The position numbers and the translations under genes were made by a program. A stretch of 64,000 bases of DNA from Paracoccaceae bacterium (GTDB lineage: Bacteria > Pseudomonadota > Alphaproteobacteria > Rhodobacterales > Rhodobacteraceae). The notes beneath the pieces were generated by a model, which saw only the letters and a list, made by a program, of their open reading frames with translations, did no database searches and was not told the origin of the DNA. The stretch covers positions 1 to 64,000 of the forward strand of contig JAQWQJ010000089.1 in the NCBI GenBank assembly GCA_029244725.1, in the 5' to 3' direction. This document shows positions 28,414 to 37,184 of the stretch, piece by piece; the first letter of the stretch is position 1; every line of letters starts with the position of its first letter.

Positions 28414-28871
28414 TATTCTGGTGCGCGGAATGACATGTGACATGCCCTACATGTGCCGCCGACGCCACCAAGGGCCGCAACCATAGCGTCTTTTCCGTTG
28501 GCTGCTTCGGCTGCAAGTGTTGGCGCGGCCATCTGAACCTTTGCCCATTCGGCACTAAACCCAGCGGGATTATCGAAAATGGCCGATGCAGCCCGCGTTC
28601 CGTCTAGATTGAAATCGTCGCTGCCTTCTGGAAATAGGCTCGCGTAATCTACCATGGATACACCGTATATGGCATTCGCGGCGGTCTGAGCTGCCTCGGC
28701 GTCGTAATCAATTTTACCACGCGCCATGCCGCCTAGCGTTCCCATGTTCATTGCCAAAATAGCCATGATCCCTTGGCGTGCAGCGACAGGCATTAAGAAC
28801 GGATCTTGGGCAAATGCGCTTGACGTTAGCGCAGTCGCGAATCCAGCAGCGAGTAGTAAAGTGCGTTTCAT
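28413..28871 (-). CDS. Cytochrome c556 / c' family protein
   Basis: A 152-residue periplasmic haem protein. The signal peptide ends at about residue 21 (SSAFAQDP). The four-helix cytochrome c' fold is suggested by the helical body and by a single C-terminal haem site, CRACH (about 141-145), followed by MSFR. It forms an operon with the dihaem cytochrome downstream (overlap TAATG). It could pass electrons or bind a small gas ligand as other c'-type proteins do. The sequence does not decide which. Confidence 0.87.
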   Translation of the reverse strand: MKRTLLLAAGFATALTSSAFAQDPFLMPVAARQGIMAILAMNMGTLGGMARGKIDYDAEAAQTAANAIYGVSMVDYASLFPEGSDDFNLDGTRAASAIFDNPAGFSAEWAKVQMAAPTLAAEAANGKDAMVAALGGVGGTCRACHMSFRAPE

Positions 28872-28964
28872 CAGAGTCTCCCTAAATGGTCATTTCAATC
28901 AACTATACGTAGCTTTGTTCAACTGCGGCTTCACAAATGCGCGAGCGACACAGGGATCGAGGCT

Positions 28965-29507
28965 TCAATCCTCAGTAAATCGAACCTTCCCAATGTAGGG
29001 CAAGTTGCGATTGCGTTGGGCGAAATCGATTCCGTAACCAACAACAAACTCATCTGGGATTTCAAAACCCAGCCAATCAGCGCGCACATCAACTTCGCGA
29101 CGTGTTGATTTATTGAGCAAAGCAATCGTTTTTAACTTCGTCGGATTTCGGGATTTCAGCAATTGGATAACGTGGGTAAGAGTGTGCCCAGTATCCACAA
29201 TATCCTCGACGACCAGCACGTCGCGACCTTCTATTTGTCCGCGTAGGTCTTTGAGAATACGGACCTCTCGGCTTGATTGCATCGAGTCACCGTAAGAAGA
29301 CGCTTCTAGAAAATCGACCTCAACCGGAAGATCCAATTCTCGCACCAGGTCTGCAATGAAAACAAACGATCCGCGTAATAGGCCCACGACAATTAGTTTT
29401 GAAGTGCCGGCAAATTCATCCGCAATTTCACGGCTAAGATCTTCGATTCTAGCGGCAATCGTCTTTGCAGAGATCATTTCGTCGATCACATATGGCTTAT
29501 CTGTCAT
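28965..29507 (-). CDS. hpt: Hypoxanthine phosphoribosyltransferase
   Basis: Purine salvage enzyme that makes IMP or GMP from free bases and PRPP. The 180-residue product has the PRPP-binding motif [14 protein letters not shown] at about 95-108, the [13 protein letters not shown] loop, and the C-terminal [20 protein letters not shown] that contacts the base. It stands alone on the minus strand, 93 bases downstream of the cytochrome gene and divergent from the Coq10/RatA gene. Confidence 0.95.
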   Translation of the reverse strand: MTDKPYVIDEMISAKTIAARIEDLSREIADEFAGTSKLIVVGLLRGSFVFIADLVRELDLPVEVDFLEASSYGDSMQSSREVRILKDLRGQIEGRDVLVVEDIVDTGHTLTHVIQLLKSRNPTKLKTIALLNKSTRREVDVRADWLGFEIPDEFVVGYGIDFAQRNRNLPYIGKVRFTED

Positions 29508-29576
29508 GCCGTCCTCTTGATATTATTGCTTAGGTATAAGACACCACGATGAAGACATTCAATCAACCGGAATCCC

Positions 29577-30023
29577 ATGCCTAATCACTCAGAATCTCGA
29601 CATCTGCCTTTTAGTGCCACTCAAATGTATGATTTGGTTGCTGATGTTGCTTCATATCCAGAATTCTTACCTTGGACCGCCGCGGCACGGATCAAATCGA
29701 CCAAGGAAACCGAAGGCAAAACTGAAATAGAAGCTGATCTGGTCATCAGCTTTAAGGTCTTTCGTGAACGCTTTACGTCGCTTGTGTCGCTGTATGAGGA
29801 AGAGCACCGAATAGACACTGAATACCTTGATGGACCGTTCAAGCATTTGCAGTCGAGATGGGAATTCAAGGATACAGAAGGCGGCTGTGAAGTGAACTTT
29901 TGGGTTGATTTTGAGTTTCGCAATAAGTTGCTGCAAAGCGCCGCTGGCGTGTTCTTTAACGAAGCAATGCAACGCATAGTCCGCGCTTTTGAAACCCGCG
30001 CAGAGGGTCTCTATTCCGTTTAA
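29577..30023 (+). CDS. Coq10/RatA-family START-domain protein
   Basis: A 148-residue single START (polyketide cyclase-like) domain, close to mitochondrial Coq10 and bacterial RatA. Visible signatures are FSATQMYDLVADVASYPEFLPWTAAARI near the start and the C-terminal helix FFNEAMQRIVRAFETRAEGLY. In alphaproteobacteria this protein is expected to bind ubiquinone and aid respiration. RatA's reported action on ribosomes in E. coli is an alternative view. It is next to lipA in many relatives. ATG 29577 fits. Confidence 0.9.
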   Translation: MPNHSESRHLPFSATQMYDLVADVASYPEFLPWTAAARIKSTKETEGKTEIEADLVISFKVFRERFTSLVSLYEEEHRIDTEYLDGPFKHLQSRWEFKDTEGGCEVNFWVDFEFRNKLLQSAAGVFFNEAMQRIVRAFETRAEGLYSV

Positions 30024-30043
30024 AGCGGCCATAGAAACGAAAA

Positions 30044-30064
30044 AGGCACTCACTAGGGGTGCCT
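30044..30064 (-). terminator. Terminator of amtB
   Basis: An 8-bp stem (30044-30051 with 30057-30064, one G-U pair) with an ACTAG loop. It is preceded on the plus strand by an A run, which makes a U run on the minus strand, 25 bases past the amtB stop. Confidence 0.7.
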
Positions 30065-30088
30065 AAATCAGTACTTTGATTTGGTACT

Positions 30089-31267
30089 TTACGACGTCAT
30101 GTCATAGGCGCGCTCACCATGTGATGACAGGTCGAGGCCGTTGTATTCAGCCTCTTCGTCAATACGCAGTGGCGTAAGCATGCCAACCAATTTAATCAAA
30201 ACAAACGTGACAACGATCGTGAACAGACCGACGACCGCAAGCCCACCCAGTTGCGCAACCCACGTTCCCTGACCGAACACAGCAATCATAATCGCGCCGA
30301 AAATTCCGCCAATCCCATGGACCGCAAAGACATCCAGAGTATCGTCGATTTTCAACTTATTCCGGATAAGATTCACGGCCTCTTGGCAAAGGATGCCTGC
30401 AATCGCACCGATAATCAGCGCCTCAACAGGACCGACAAACCCAGATGCAGGGGTGATTGAAGCGAGACCGGCAATTGTACCGGTGACCAATCCAACCAAC
30501 GACGCTTTACCGTACTTAAAGTATTCCCAAGCTGCCCATGTTAAAGACGCTGTCGCGGCCGAGATATGCGTAACGGTCAGCGCCATGGCAGCTCCTCCGT
30601 CAGCAGCAAGCTGTGAGCCACCGTTAAACCCAAACCAACCGACCCAAAGCATCGACGCACCGATCATGACATATCCAGGGTTATGCGGAGGAACATTCTG
30701 GTTACGGCGTGGTCCAAGGAAAAATGCGATCATCAGGGCGGCGATTCCGGCCGTTTCGTGCACAACAATTCCACCCGCAAAGTCGCGAACACCAGTGGCG
30801 CCGAAAATGCCACCATCGGACATCATCCCGCCGCCCCAAATCCAATGGGTCACGGGGGCGTAGCAGATCAACATCCACAAGCCCGAGAACAAAAGAACGA
30901 AGCCAAAACCAACGCGCTCAACATATGCGCCGACGATTAATGCTGGCGTAATGATGGCAAATGTCATCTGGAAGGCGAAGAAAAGAACTTCGGGCAGAGT
31001 GCCGGATACAGTGTCGGCAGTTACGCCATTCAAGAACGACTTCCCAAGTCCTCCCCAATATGCGCCGCCATCGCCAAATGCGATGGAGTATCCGACGGCA
31101 AACCAAAGGATACTCATCAAACAAGCAATTGCATAGACATGCATAAACACGCTGAGCACGTTGCGCGCGCGCACCAGTCCACCGTAAAAAAGAGCAAGTC
31201 CCGGAAGAGACATAAACAACACGAGTGCTGTTGCGACGATAATCCAGGCGGTGTCTGCGCCAACCAT
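30089..31267 (-). CDS. amtB: Ammonium transporter
   Basis: Inner-membrane ammonium channel of the Amt family, 392 residues with about eleven hydrophobic segments. The twin histidines of the pore are in VVHETAG (about 169) and VFAVHGIGG (about 318). The family signature NPGYVMIGASMLWVGWFGFNGGS is present, and the tail ends GERAYDMTS. It is short compared with E. coli AmtB because it lacks a cleaved signal peptide. The usual partner glnK is not next to it. A terminator follows. NtrB/NtrC encoded at 34.7-37.1 kb would be the expected regulators. Confidence 0.95.
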   Translation of the reverse strand: MVGADTAWIIVATALVLFMSLPGLALFYGGLVRARNVLSVFMHVYAIACLMSILWFAVGYSIAFGDGGAYWGGLGKSFLNGVTADTVSGTLPEVLFFAFQMTFAIITPALIVGAYVERVGFGFVLLFSGLWMLICYAPVTHWIWGGGMMSDGGIFGATGVRDFAGGIVVHETAGIAALMIAFFLGPRRNQNVPPHNPGYVMIGASMLWVGWFGFNGGSQLAADGGAAMALTVTHISAATASLTWAAWEYFKYGKASLVGLVTGTIAGLASITPASGFVGPVEALIIGAIAGILCQEAVNLIRNKLKIDDTLDVFAVHGIGGIFGAIMIAVFGQGTWVAQLGGLAVVGLFTIVVTFVLIKLVGMLTPLRIDEEAEYNGLDLSSHGERAYDMTS

Positions 31268-31429
31268 TGGGAAGTCCTCGTTTCAATTTAAGTTGCTGAG
31301 GCTTCAATGCGAAGAGCGCCATGATTAAAAGAAAACGAGGGTTTAAGAGTGATTAAATTGGCATCATTTTCAAAAACGCACAAAAATTCAGCGTCAATTT
31401 GAGTGAATGCCCATCTATTGGGCTCACGA

Positions 31430-31900
31430 CTATAAGTTCTCGATCAACATACCTAAGGCGTATTCGACCGTTAATCGCCGCACATTGTTCCGGCCTACGG
31501 CGCCAAACTCCACAGTTCTCACTATTGGTTTCGCTGATTTAGTGGCTAATCCAAAGCAAACACGACCTTCTGGTTTAAAGTCGGACCCACCGGGGCCGGC
31601 AATGCCAGTCACTGAAATGGTAACATTGGCGTTTGAACGCTCAAGCGCACCTTCCGCCATTTCTCGTGCAGTTTCTTCGGAAACGGCACCAAATTCATCG
31701 AGCGTCTCAGGTAAAACGCCCAGCATCTCTATCTTTGCAGCGTTGGTATAAGTCACAAACCCGCGGTCAAAAATGGCGGACGAACCAGCGACCGAAGTGA
31801 TTTCGCCCGCGATCAGCCCGGCAGTACAACTTTCTGCCGTTGCAATCCAAACGTCTTTGGCCAAGGAAAGTTCAAGTAATTTTTCGGCTAGCTCATTCAC
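31430..31900 (-). CDS. pncC: CinA C-terminal family nicotinamide-nucleotide amidase
   Basis: A 156-residue stand-alone CinA-C domain. The family deamidates nicotinamide mononucleotide for NAD recycling. ATAESCTAGLIAGEITSVAGSS near the N-terminus and SVTGIAGPGGSDFKPEGRV are the conserved catalytic segments. The start is GTG at 31900, overlapping the pgpA stop by four bases. It is the third gene of ispDF-pgpA-cinA, an order common in Rhodobacteraceae. Confidence 0.92.
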   Translation of the reverse strand: MNELAEKLLELSLAKDVWIATAESCTAGLIAGEITSVAGSSAIFDRGFVTYTNAAKIEMLGVLPETLDEFGAVSEETAREMAEGALERSNANVTISVTGIAGPGGSDFKPEGRVCFGLATKSAKPIVRTVEFGAVGRNNVRRLTVEYALGMLIENL

Positions 31901-32388
31901 ATTAGAAGTCCATGAGACAAGCCAGCAAAGATTAGCATGACTACGGCGGCCATTGCGCCAGCGATAATGTCGTCAAACATAACGCCAAACGCATCATCAC
32001 GCCGATCAGCCCATCCAACGGGCCCTGGTTTCCAGATGTCGAACAGTCTGAACAAAACGAATGCAGCGATCCAACCCGGGTATAGATCAAGTACACCGAC
32101 GCCCATCGCAGCTGCGCCAAAAGACATGGGCAGCAAGGCTACCCATTGGCCAGCAACTTCATCAATGACAATTTCAGACGGGTCGTGATTGTCTGATCCT
32201 TGCGTAGCCCGTGCAATCGACCACCAACCAACAAGCGTTACGGCAATAGTAGCAATGGTCGTGGCCACGGGTCCACCAAGGTAGACATGAATTGCCCAGA
32301 ACAAGGGCAGGGCGGCTAATGATCCCCATGTGCCAGGGGCTGGCCTAAGATACCCAACGCCAAAAACGGTTGCTAACATCTTGCTCAT
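31897..32388 (-). CDS. pgpA: Phosphatidylglycerophosphatase A
   Basis: Membrane enzyme that removes phosphate from phosphatidylglycerophosphate to give phosphatidylglycerol. The 163-residue product has the PgpA features [19 protein letters not shown] at the N-terminus, the acidic [17 protein letters not shown] motif and [15 protein letters not shown]. Four hydrophobic segments are visible. It overlaps ispDF and the cinA-type gene by four bases each, so the three are probably translated as one operon. Confidence 0.95.
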   Translation of the reverse strand: MSKMLATVFGVGYLRPAPGTWGSLAALPLFWAIHVYLGGPVATTIATIAVTLVGWWSIARATQGSDNHDPSEIVIDEVAGQWVALLPMSFGAAAMGVGVLDLYPGWIAAFVLFRLFDIWKPGPVGWADRRDDAFGVMFDDIIAGAMAAVVMLIFAGLSHGLLM

Positions 32389-33515
32389 ATTTTTACCAAA
32401 GTCGCGGTCGCAATGGCCGCAATCCCTTCTTCACGTCCTGTAAACCCAAGTCGCTCGCTTGTTGTTGCCTTGATCGAGACTCTATCAACTTCAAGACTCA
32501 TAATCTCAGCCATACGGCTTCGCATCGCTTTTGAATTAGGTCCGATTTTGGGATATTCGCACACTAGCGTGCAATCGATATTTGAAATTTGAAAACCCCG
32601 CGAACAGGCCAAACCAACCGCATGCTTAAGAAATATGTCGCTTGGCGCACCTTTCCATTGCGGATCCGAGGGGGGGAAATGCTGACCAATGTCACCATCT
32701 GCTAGTGCACCGTAAATTGCGTCGGTGACAGCGTGCATTCCAACGTCAGCGTCCGAGTGCCCCTGAAGACCGCGTGAGTGGTCAATTCGAACACCACAAA
32801 GGATGACGTGATCTCCTTCACCGAAGCGATGGACATCGTAGCCATTGCCTAGTCGAATATCCATGTGACCTCTCAGTAATTTCTCTGCCCGTGCAAAATC
32901 TTCGGGTGTGGTTATTTTCAAATTGTCTTCGTGACCATCCACGATCAAAACGTCGATCCCAGCTTGGCGTGCGATCTCAACATCGTCAGCCGCTGGCCCA
33001 GTAGAACGCTTATGCGCGTCAAGGATTTCAGAATAATGAAATCCCTGAGGTGTTTGTGCCCGATACAAACCGTCCCGCGTGCGTGTTCCTTCGACGAAAT
33101 CTGCATTGCTAAACCAAAGTGCATCAGAAACTCTGATCGCAGGTGCGGCACCCTTGGCTTTTGTTAGGCCAATCAAAACTCGGTCCACAACGTCCTTGCT
33201 GACACAAGCCCGAGCGACGTCATGGATTAGCACACTGTCAACGGACGAATGCTCAAGCGCCAACAATCCGTTTTTTACAGATTGATCGCGCGTTTCCCCT
33301 CCATTGACGACAAGAACACCTTTAAGCTCTACTACATGATCCACATCGTCGGGATTGATGACCAATACGATTTGATTGATCTCTGGATGGCCTTTAAAGG
33401 CCGCCAATGTCCAATCTACTACACGCTTACTGCCGACAAATTGCCATTGCTTAGGCAAGTCACCACCAGCGCGTGTTCCGCGGCCTGCAGCGACGATGAT
33501 TGCGGCGGTGTTCAT
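32385..33515 (-). CDS. ispDF: Bifunctional IspD/IspF isoprenoid enzyme
   Basis: A 376-residue fusion catalysing two steps of the non-mevalonate pathway. The N-terminal IspD part (1-225; [21 protein letters not shown]) makes CDP-methylerythritol. The C-terminal IspF part (226-376; [31 protein letters not shown]) makes the cyclic diphosphate. The IspE enzyme between these steps is separate. Fusion of IspD and IspF is normal in alphaproteobacteria. It is the first gene of a three-gene operon and divergent from dusB. Confidence 0.96.
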   Translation of the reverse strand: MNTAAIIVAAGRGTRAGGDLPKQWQFVGSKRVVDWTLAAFKGHPEINQIVLVINPDDVDHVVELKGVLVVNGGETRDQSVKNGLLALEHSSVDSVLIHDVARACVSKDVVDRVLIGLTKAKGAAPAIRVSDALWFSNADFVEGTRTRDGLYRAQTPQGFHYSEILDAHKRSTGPAADDVEIARQAGIDVLIVDGHEDNLKITTPEDFARAEKLLRGHMDIRLGNGYDVHRFGEGDHVILCGVRIDHSRGLQGHSDADVGMHAVTDAIYGALADGDIGQHFPPSDPQWKGAPSDIFLKHAVGLACSRGFQISNIDCTLVCEYPKIGPNSKAMRSRMAEIMSLEVDRVSIKATTSERLGFTGREEGIAAIATATLVKI

Positions 33516-33686
33516 GGGTCAAATCCTTGGCTGTTGGTTGTTTAGCCAGTCGAGCCGTCATCTTCAACACCGTGAAATGTGCTCAAATTTTGTGCAATTC
33601 AGACTTTGTGACCAAAAATTAACCGCAGATGTATTGTGAGCGCCAATCAAGAGCGTTAAAAACCAACAACAAACGTGAGAACCTCC

Positions 33687-34673
33687 ATGTCTCTGACACT
33701 AAGCAACATAAATTTAGCCCCACCCGTTTTGCTGGCTCCGATGGCAGGCATTACGGATTTGCCGTTTCGCAATCTTGTTGCCAGTTTCGGGGCAGGCCTA
33801 GTGGTAAGCGAAATGGTTGCTAGTCAGGAAATGGTTCAATCCAAACCTGGTGTGCGTGAAAAGGCGGAATTGGGTTTTGGTGTTGAAAACACGTCGGTTC
33901 AGCTTGCCGGTCGCGACGCCAAATGGATGGCGCGTGCAGCCCGAATTGTCGAGGATAATGGCGCGCGTATTATAGATATCAATATGGGTTGCCCTGCCAA
34001 AAAGGTGACCAATGGTTTGTCAGGCTCTGCATTGCTTCGCGATCTTGATCACGCACTTACTTTGATCGAGGCTGTGGTCGAAGAAGTTTCGGTTCCAGTG
34101 ACGTTAAAAACGCGCCTTGGCTGGGATGATAATTCCAAAAACGCGGTTGAATTGGCGGTTCGCGCCGAAAACGCTGGCATCCAATTACTGACGATACATG
34201 GTCGGACAAGGTGTCAGTTCTACAAAGGAAGCGCGGATTGGCGCGCAATCCGCCCAATCAAGGACGCTGTTTCAATTCCGGTCATAGCGAATGGCGATAT
34301 CGTAGACACCCAGTCGGCAAAGACTGCCCTGTCCCAGTCCAAATGTAATGGCGTGATGGTGGGCCGTGGCGCGCAGGGTAGGCCATGGCAGCTAGCCCTT
34401 ATCGCAAGCGAAATCTACGGTACAGAGAGGCCGGAAATTCCTAACGGTCAGGATTTAGTGGACATGATCATCGGCCACTATCAGGCAATGATGCAGTTCT
34501 ACGGCGAGACTTTGGGAAATCGCGTCGCGCGAAAACATCTAGGTTGGTATTTGGACGAATTAAATGCGCCACTTTCTTTGCGAAAACGGCTTTTGACCGA
34601 GCGCGACACCAAAGAGGTCATTAACCTTTTGCAAAACGAACTTGTAGAAACATGCGCGGGGGTAGCTGCGTGA
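33687..34673 (+). CDS. dusB: tRNA-dihydrouridine synthase (NifR3)
   Basis: FMN enzyme that reduces uridines in the tRNA D-loop. The 328-residue product shows PPVLLAPMAGITDLPFR at the N-terminus, INMGCPAKKVTNGLSGSALL with the catalytic cysteine, and LTIHGRTRCQFY. It heads the ntr block, hence the old name NifR3. ATG 33687 is the usual start; GTG 33675 is in frame. The stop overlaps the ntrB start (TGATG), so dusB and ntrB are coupled. Confidence 0.96.
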   Translation: MSLTLSNINLAPPVLLAPMAGITDLPFRNLVASFGAGLVVSEMVASQEMVQSKPGVREKAELGFGVENTSVQLAGRDAKWMARAARIVEDNGARIIDINMGCPAKKVTNGLSGSALLRDLDHALTLIEAVVEEVSVPVTLKTRLGWDDNSKNAVELAVRAENAGIQLLTIHGRTRCQFYKGSADWRAIRPIKDAVSIPVIANGDIVDTQSAKTALSQSKCNGVMVGRGAQGRPWQLALIASEIYGTERPEIPNGQDLVDMIIGHYQAMMQFYGETLGNRVARKHLGWYLDELNAPLSLRKRLLTERDTKEVINLLQNELVETCAGVAA

Positions 34674-35740
34674 TGGATTCTGATACTCTCTGGATCGCGC
34701 TGCCTGTGCCTGTGCTACTGGTCGACAGTAATGATCAAATCATCAAGGTTAATCCCGCGGCTGAGGGGTTTCTCAACGCATCTGCCAAAACATTGTTGGA
34801 AGGCCCCATCTGGGACAGTGTCGCAATAGACGCGCCTGTTGAAGAAGCGTTTGCACGCTGCCGACGGGATCAATCTTCGCTCTACGTGAATGATGTTTTT
34901 GTGGGCGGCGGCAGTCGCCCTCCAATGCAGTGCAACATCCAAATTGCGCCAATGAACCGCGAAGAAGGAAGCATGTTGTTTCTGATCCAGCCACGAGAAT
35001 TCTCAGGCAGGTTGGGCAACAGCCGATCGGTGCATTCAGCAGCCAAATCAGCGATTGGAATGGCAGAAATGCTGGCGCATGAGATTAAAAACCCACTAGC
35101 TGGAATTACCGGCGCAGCGCAATTGTTGTCTATGAGCCTGCCCAAACAGGACCTTGAACTGACGGATTTGATTGTCGAGGAAAGCCGACGGATCGTGAAA
35201 CTGCTTGAGCAGGTTGAGCAATTTGGAAACCTAAGGCGGCCGCAGAAACAGGCCGTAAACCTGCATGATACGCTTGATCGCGCCCGCAAGTCCGCAATGG
35301 TTAGTTTCGGAGCGCACATGCGTTTTATCGAAGATTATGATCCATCTTTGCCGGAAGCCCATTGTGATCCTGACCAATTACAACAAGTGATATTGAACCT
35401 GATCAAGAACGCGTGTGAGGCCAGCAAGGGGCAGGCGGGTGAAATCCGGCTACGCACTTTCTACGAACAATCCTTGCGGCGTCGCCGCGAAGACGGAAGC
35501 GGCAATGCGCTTCCACTGCAAATTGAAATCCAAGACAACGGACCCGGATTGCCAAGCGACATCGAAAGCGATGTGTTTGAACCGTTTGTGTCCGGCAGAG
35601 AAAACGGCACCGGCCTTGGCCTCGCTTTGGTCAGTAAGATCATGTCAGACCACGATGGATGGGTTGGGGTAGATTCTGTACCCGGCAAGACGGTCTTCCG
35701 AATTTCTCTGCCAATTGCCCCGACTGAAAAAGGAAACTGA
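34673..35740 (+). CDS. ntrB: Nitrogen regulation sensor kinase
   Basis: Cytoplasmic histidine kinase that phosphorylates NtrC when nitrogen is short, 355 residues. An N-terminal PAS domain (LWIALPVPVLLVDSNDQI) is followed by the H-box AEMLAHEIKNPLAGITGAAQLL, with the phosphorylated histidine, and then the ATP-binding domain with NLIKNACEAS, EIQDNGPGLP and GTGLGLALV. It has no membrane segment, as expected for NtrB, which is controlled by PII proteins. It is coupled to dusB and followed three bases later by ntrC. Confidence 0.96.
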   Translation: MDSDTLWIALPVPVLLVDSNDQIIKVNPAAEGFLNASAKTLLEGPIWDSVAIDAPVEEAFARCRRDQSSLYVNDVFVGGGSRPPMQCNIQIAPMNREEGSMLFLIQPREFSGRLGNSRSVHSAAKSAIGMAEMLAHEIKNPLAGITGAAQLLSMSLPKQDLELTDLIVEESRRIVKLLEQVEQFGNLRRPQKQAVNLHDTLDRARKSAMVSFGAHMRFIEDYDPSLPEAHCDPDQLQQVILNLIKNACEASKGQAGEIRLRTFYEQSLRRRREDGSGNALPLQIEIQDNGPGLPSDIESDVFEPFVSGRENGTGLGLALVSKIMSDHDGWVGVDSVPGKTVFRISLPIAPTEKGN

Positions 35741-35743
35741 GCT

Positions 35744-37111
35744 ATGGACGGTACAATCCTTGTCGCCGACGATGACCGGACGATACGCACCGTTCTGACA
35801 CAGGCCCTTACGCGGGCCGGGTGCAAAGTGCATGCAACGTCATCACTCACTACGCTTCTAAGATGGGTAACCGAAGGTCGGGGCGACGTGGTCGTATCTG
35901 ATGTCATAATGCCCGATGGCAATGGCCTAGAAATGATGCCGCATATCCATAAATTGCGGCCAGAATTACCTGTAATTATCATATCCGCGCAAAACACGAT
36001 TATGACGGCTATCCAAGCAGCCGAGGCCGAGGCATTTGATTATCTGCCTAAACCGTTCGATTTGCCTGACCTCATGCACAAAGTGTCAAAAGCTTTGCAG
36101 TCGCAGTCAGTCAAGCGAATAACGCCGGATGACGCCGCCCAAACAAACGCTGAAGAACTGCCGCTGGTCGGAAAAACGCCGGTCATGCAAAACCTGTATC
36201 GGACGATCGCCAATGTGGTTAACACTGATTTGCCTGTCTTAATCTCTGGCGAAAGCGGGACCGGGAAATCTCTGATTGCCATTACAACACACAATCTGTC
36301 AGATCGCCGAAGTTTGCCTTTTGTGTCCGTTACGCCTCAGGACTTGGAATCGATAGACGGACCAGCAAAAATACTTGCCCGCGCTAAAAGTGGGACGATC
36401 CTTTTTGAAGAAATCGGTGACCTTTCTGCCGAAGCTCAAGGGCGCGTCGTGCGCATGTTCGACGGGTTCAACGATTTTACCCCTAGGTTCATGGCCACGA
36501 GTCAACGCGATCTTGGGCAGGCAATGTCAGACGGTCGATTTCGTGAAGATTTATTCTATCGTTTAAGCGGTGTCTCAATTTCAATTCCAAGCTTGCGAGA
36601 ACGGGTTGAAGACATCCCGTTGCTGATCGAGTTTTTCTTGGCCAAGTACGATGGCGATGGGCTGAAACACCACGATGTATCAGATGACGCCACGGCCATT
36701 TTGAGAAAGTATTCGTGGCCAGGGAACGTCCGTCAGCTAGAGAATTTCGTACTAAGACTGTCTTCTACAGCCAAAGAGCCGATGATATCGTGGACGGAAG
36801 TTGAAAATATTTTATCCAACCAACCATCTGTTCGGCATCAGCTGGACGGCGCTGACCAAACAAGGTTGCAAGATTCCATACGTAAACATTTGCAGAGGTA
36901 CTTTGATCTGCACGGTGGTGAACTTCCCCCACCAGACCTTTATCAGCGTATTCTTGCCGAGTTAGAAATCCCTTTGATTGAGATAGCATTGGATGCAACA
37001 GGTGGAAACCAAGCAAAATGCGCGATTTTGTTGGGTATCAACAGGAATACGCTTAGGAAAAAGATCACTGATCTAGGTATTGAGGTGACAAGACGTCGAA
37101 AGCTGATGTAA
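35744..37111 (+). CDS. ntrC: Nitrogen response regulator lacking the GAFTGA loop
   Basis: Response regulator of nitrogen metabolism, 455 residues. The receiver domain (1-120) has Asp53 as the expected phosphate site ([12 protein letters not shown]). The AAA+ domain starts with Walker A GESGTGKS at about 169, but the segment that normally holds GAFTGA, needed to touch sigma-54, is missing: [11 protein letters not shown] passes almost straight to [10 protein letters not shown]. Walker B has Glu where Asp is usual. The C-terminal Fis-type helix-turn-helix is intact ([22 protein letters not shown]). This matches Rhodobacter capsulatus NtrC, which acts with sigma-70 polymerase. Confidence 0.95.
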   Translation: MDGTILVADDDRTIRTVLTQALTRAGCKVHATSSLTTLLRWVTEGRGDVVVSDVIMPDGNGLEMMPHIHKLRPELPVIIISAQNTIMTAIQAAEAEAFDYLPKPFDLPDLMHKVSKALQSQSVKRITPDDAAQTNAEELPLVGKTPVMQNLYRTIANVVNTDLPVLISGESGTGKSLIAITTHNLSDRRSLPFVSVTPQDLESIDGPAKILARAKSGTILFEEIGDLSAEAQGRVVRMFDGFNDFTPRFMATSQRDLGQAMSDGRFREDLFYRLSGVSISIPSLRERVEDIPLLIEFFLAKYDGDGLKHHDVSDDATAILRKYSWPGNVRQLENFVLRLSSTAKEPMISWTEVENILSNQPSVRHQLDGADQTRLQDSIRKHLQRYFDLHGGELPPPDLYQRILAELEIPLIEIALDATGGNQAKCAILLGINRNTLRKKITDLGIEVTRRRKLM

Positions 37112-37184
37112 TTAGGCAACAACACCGTGATCGCATTGCAACGCATGACGGTTCGTATTTGAGAATTACTACGCGAGGCGGCCC

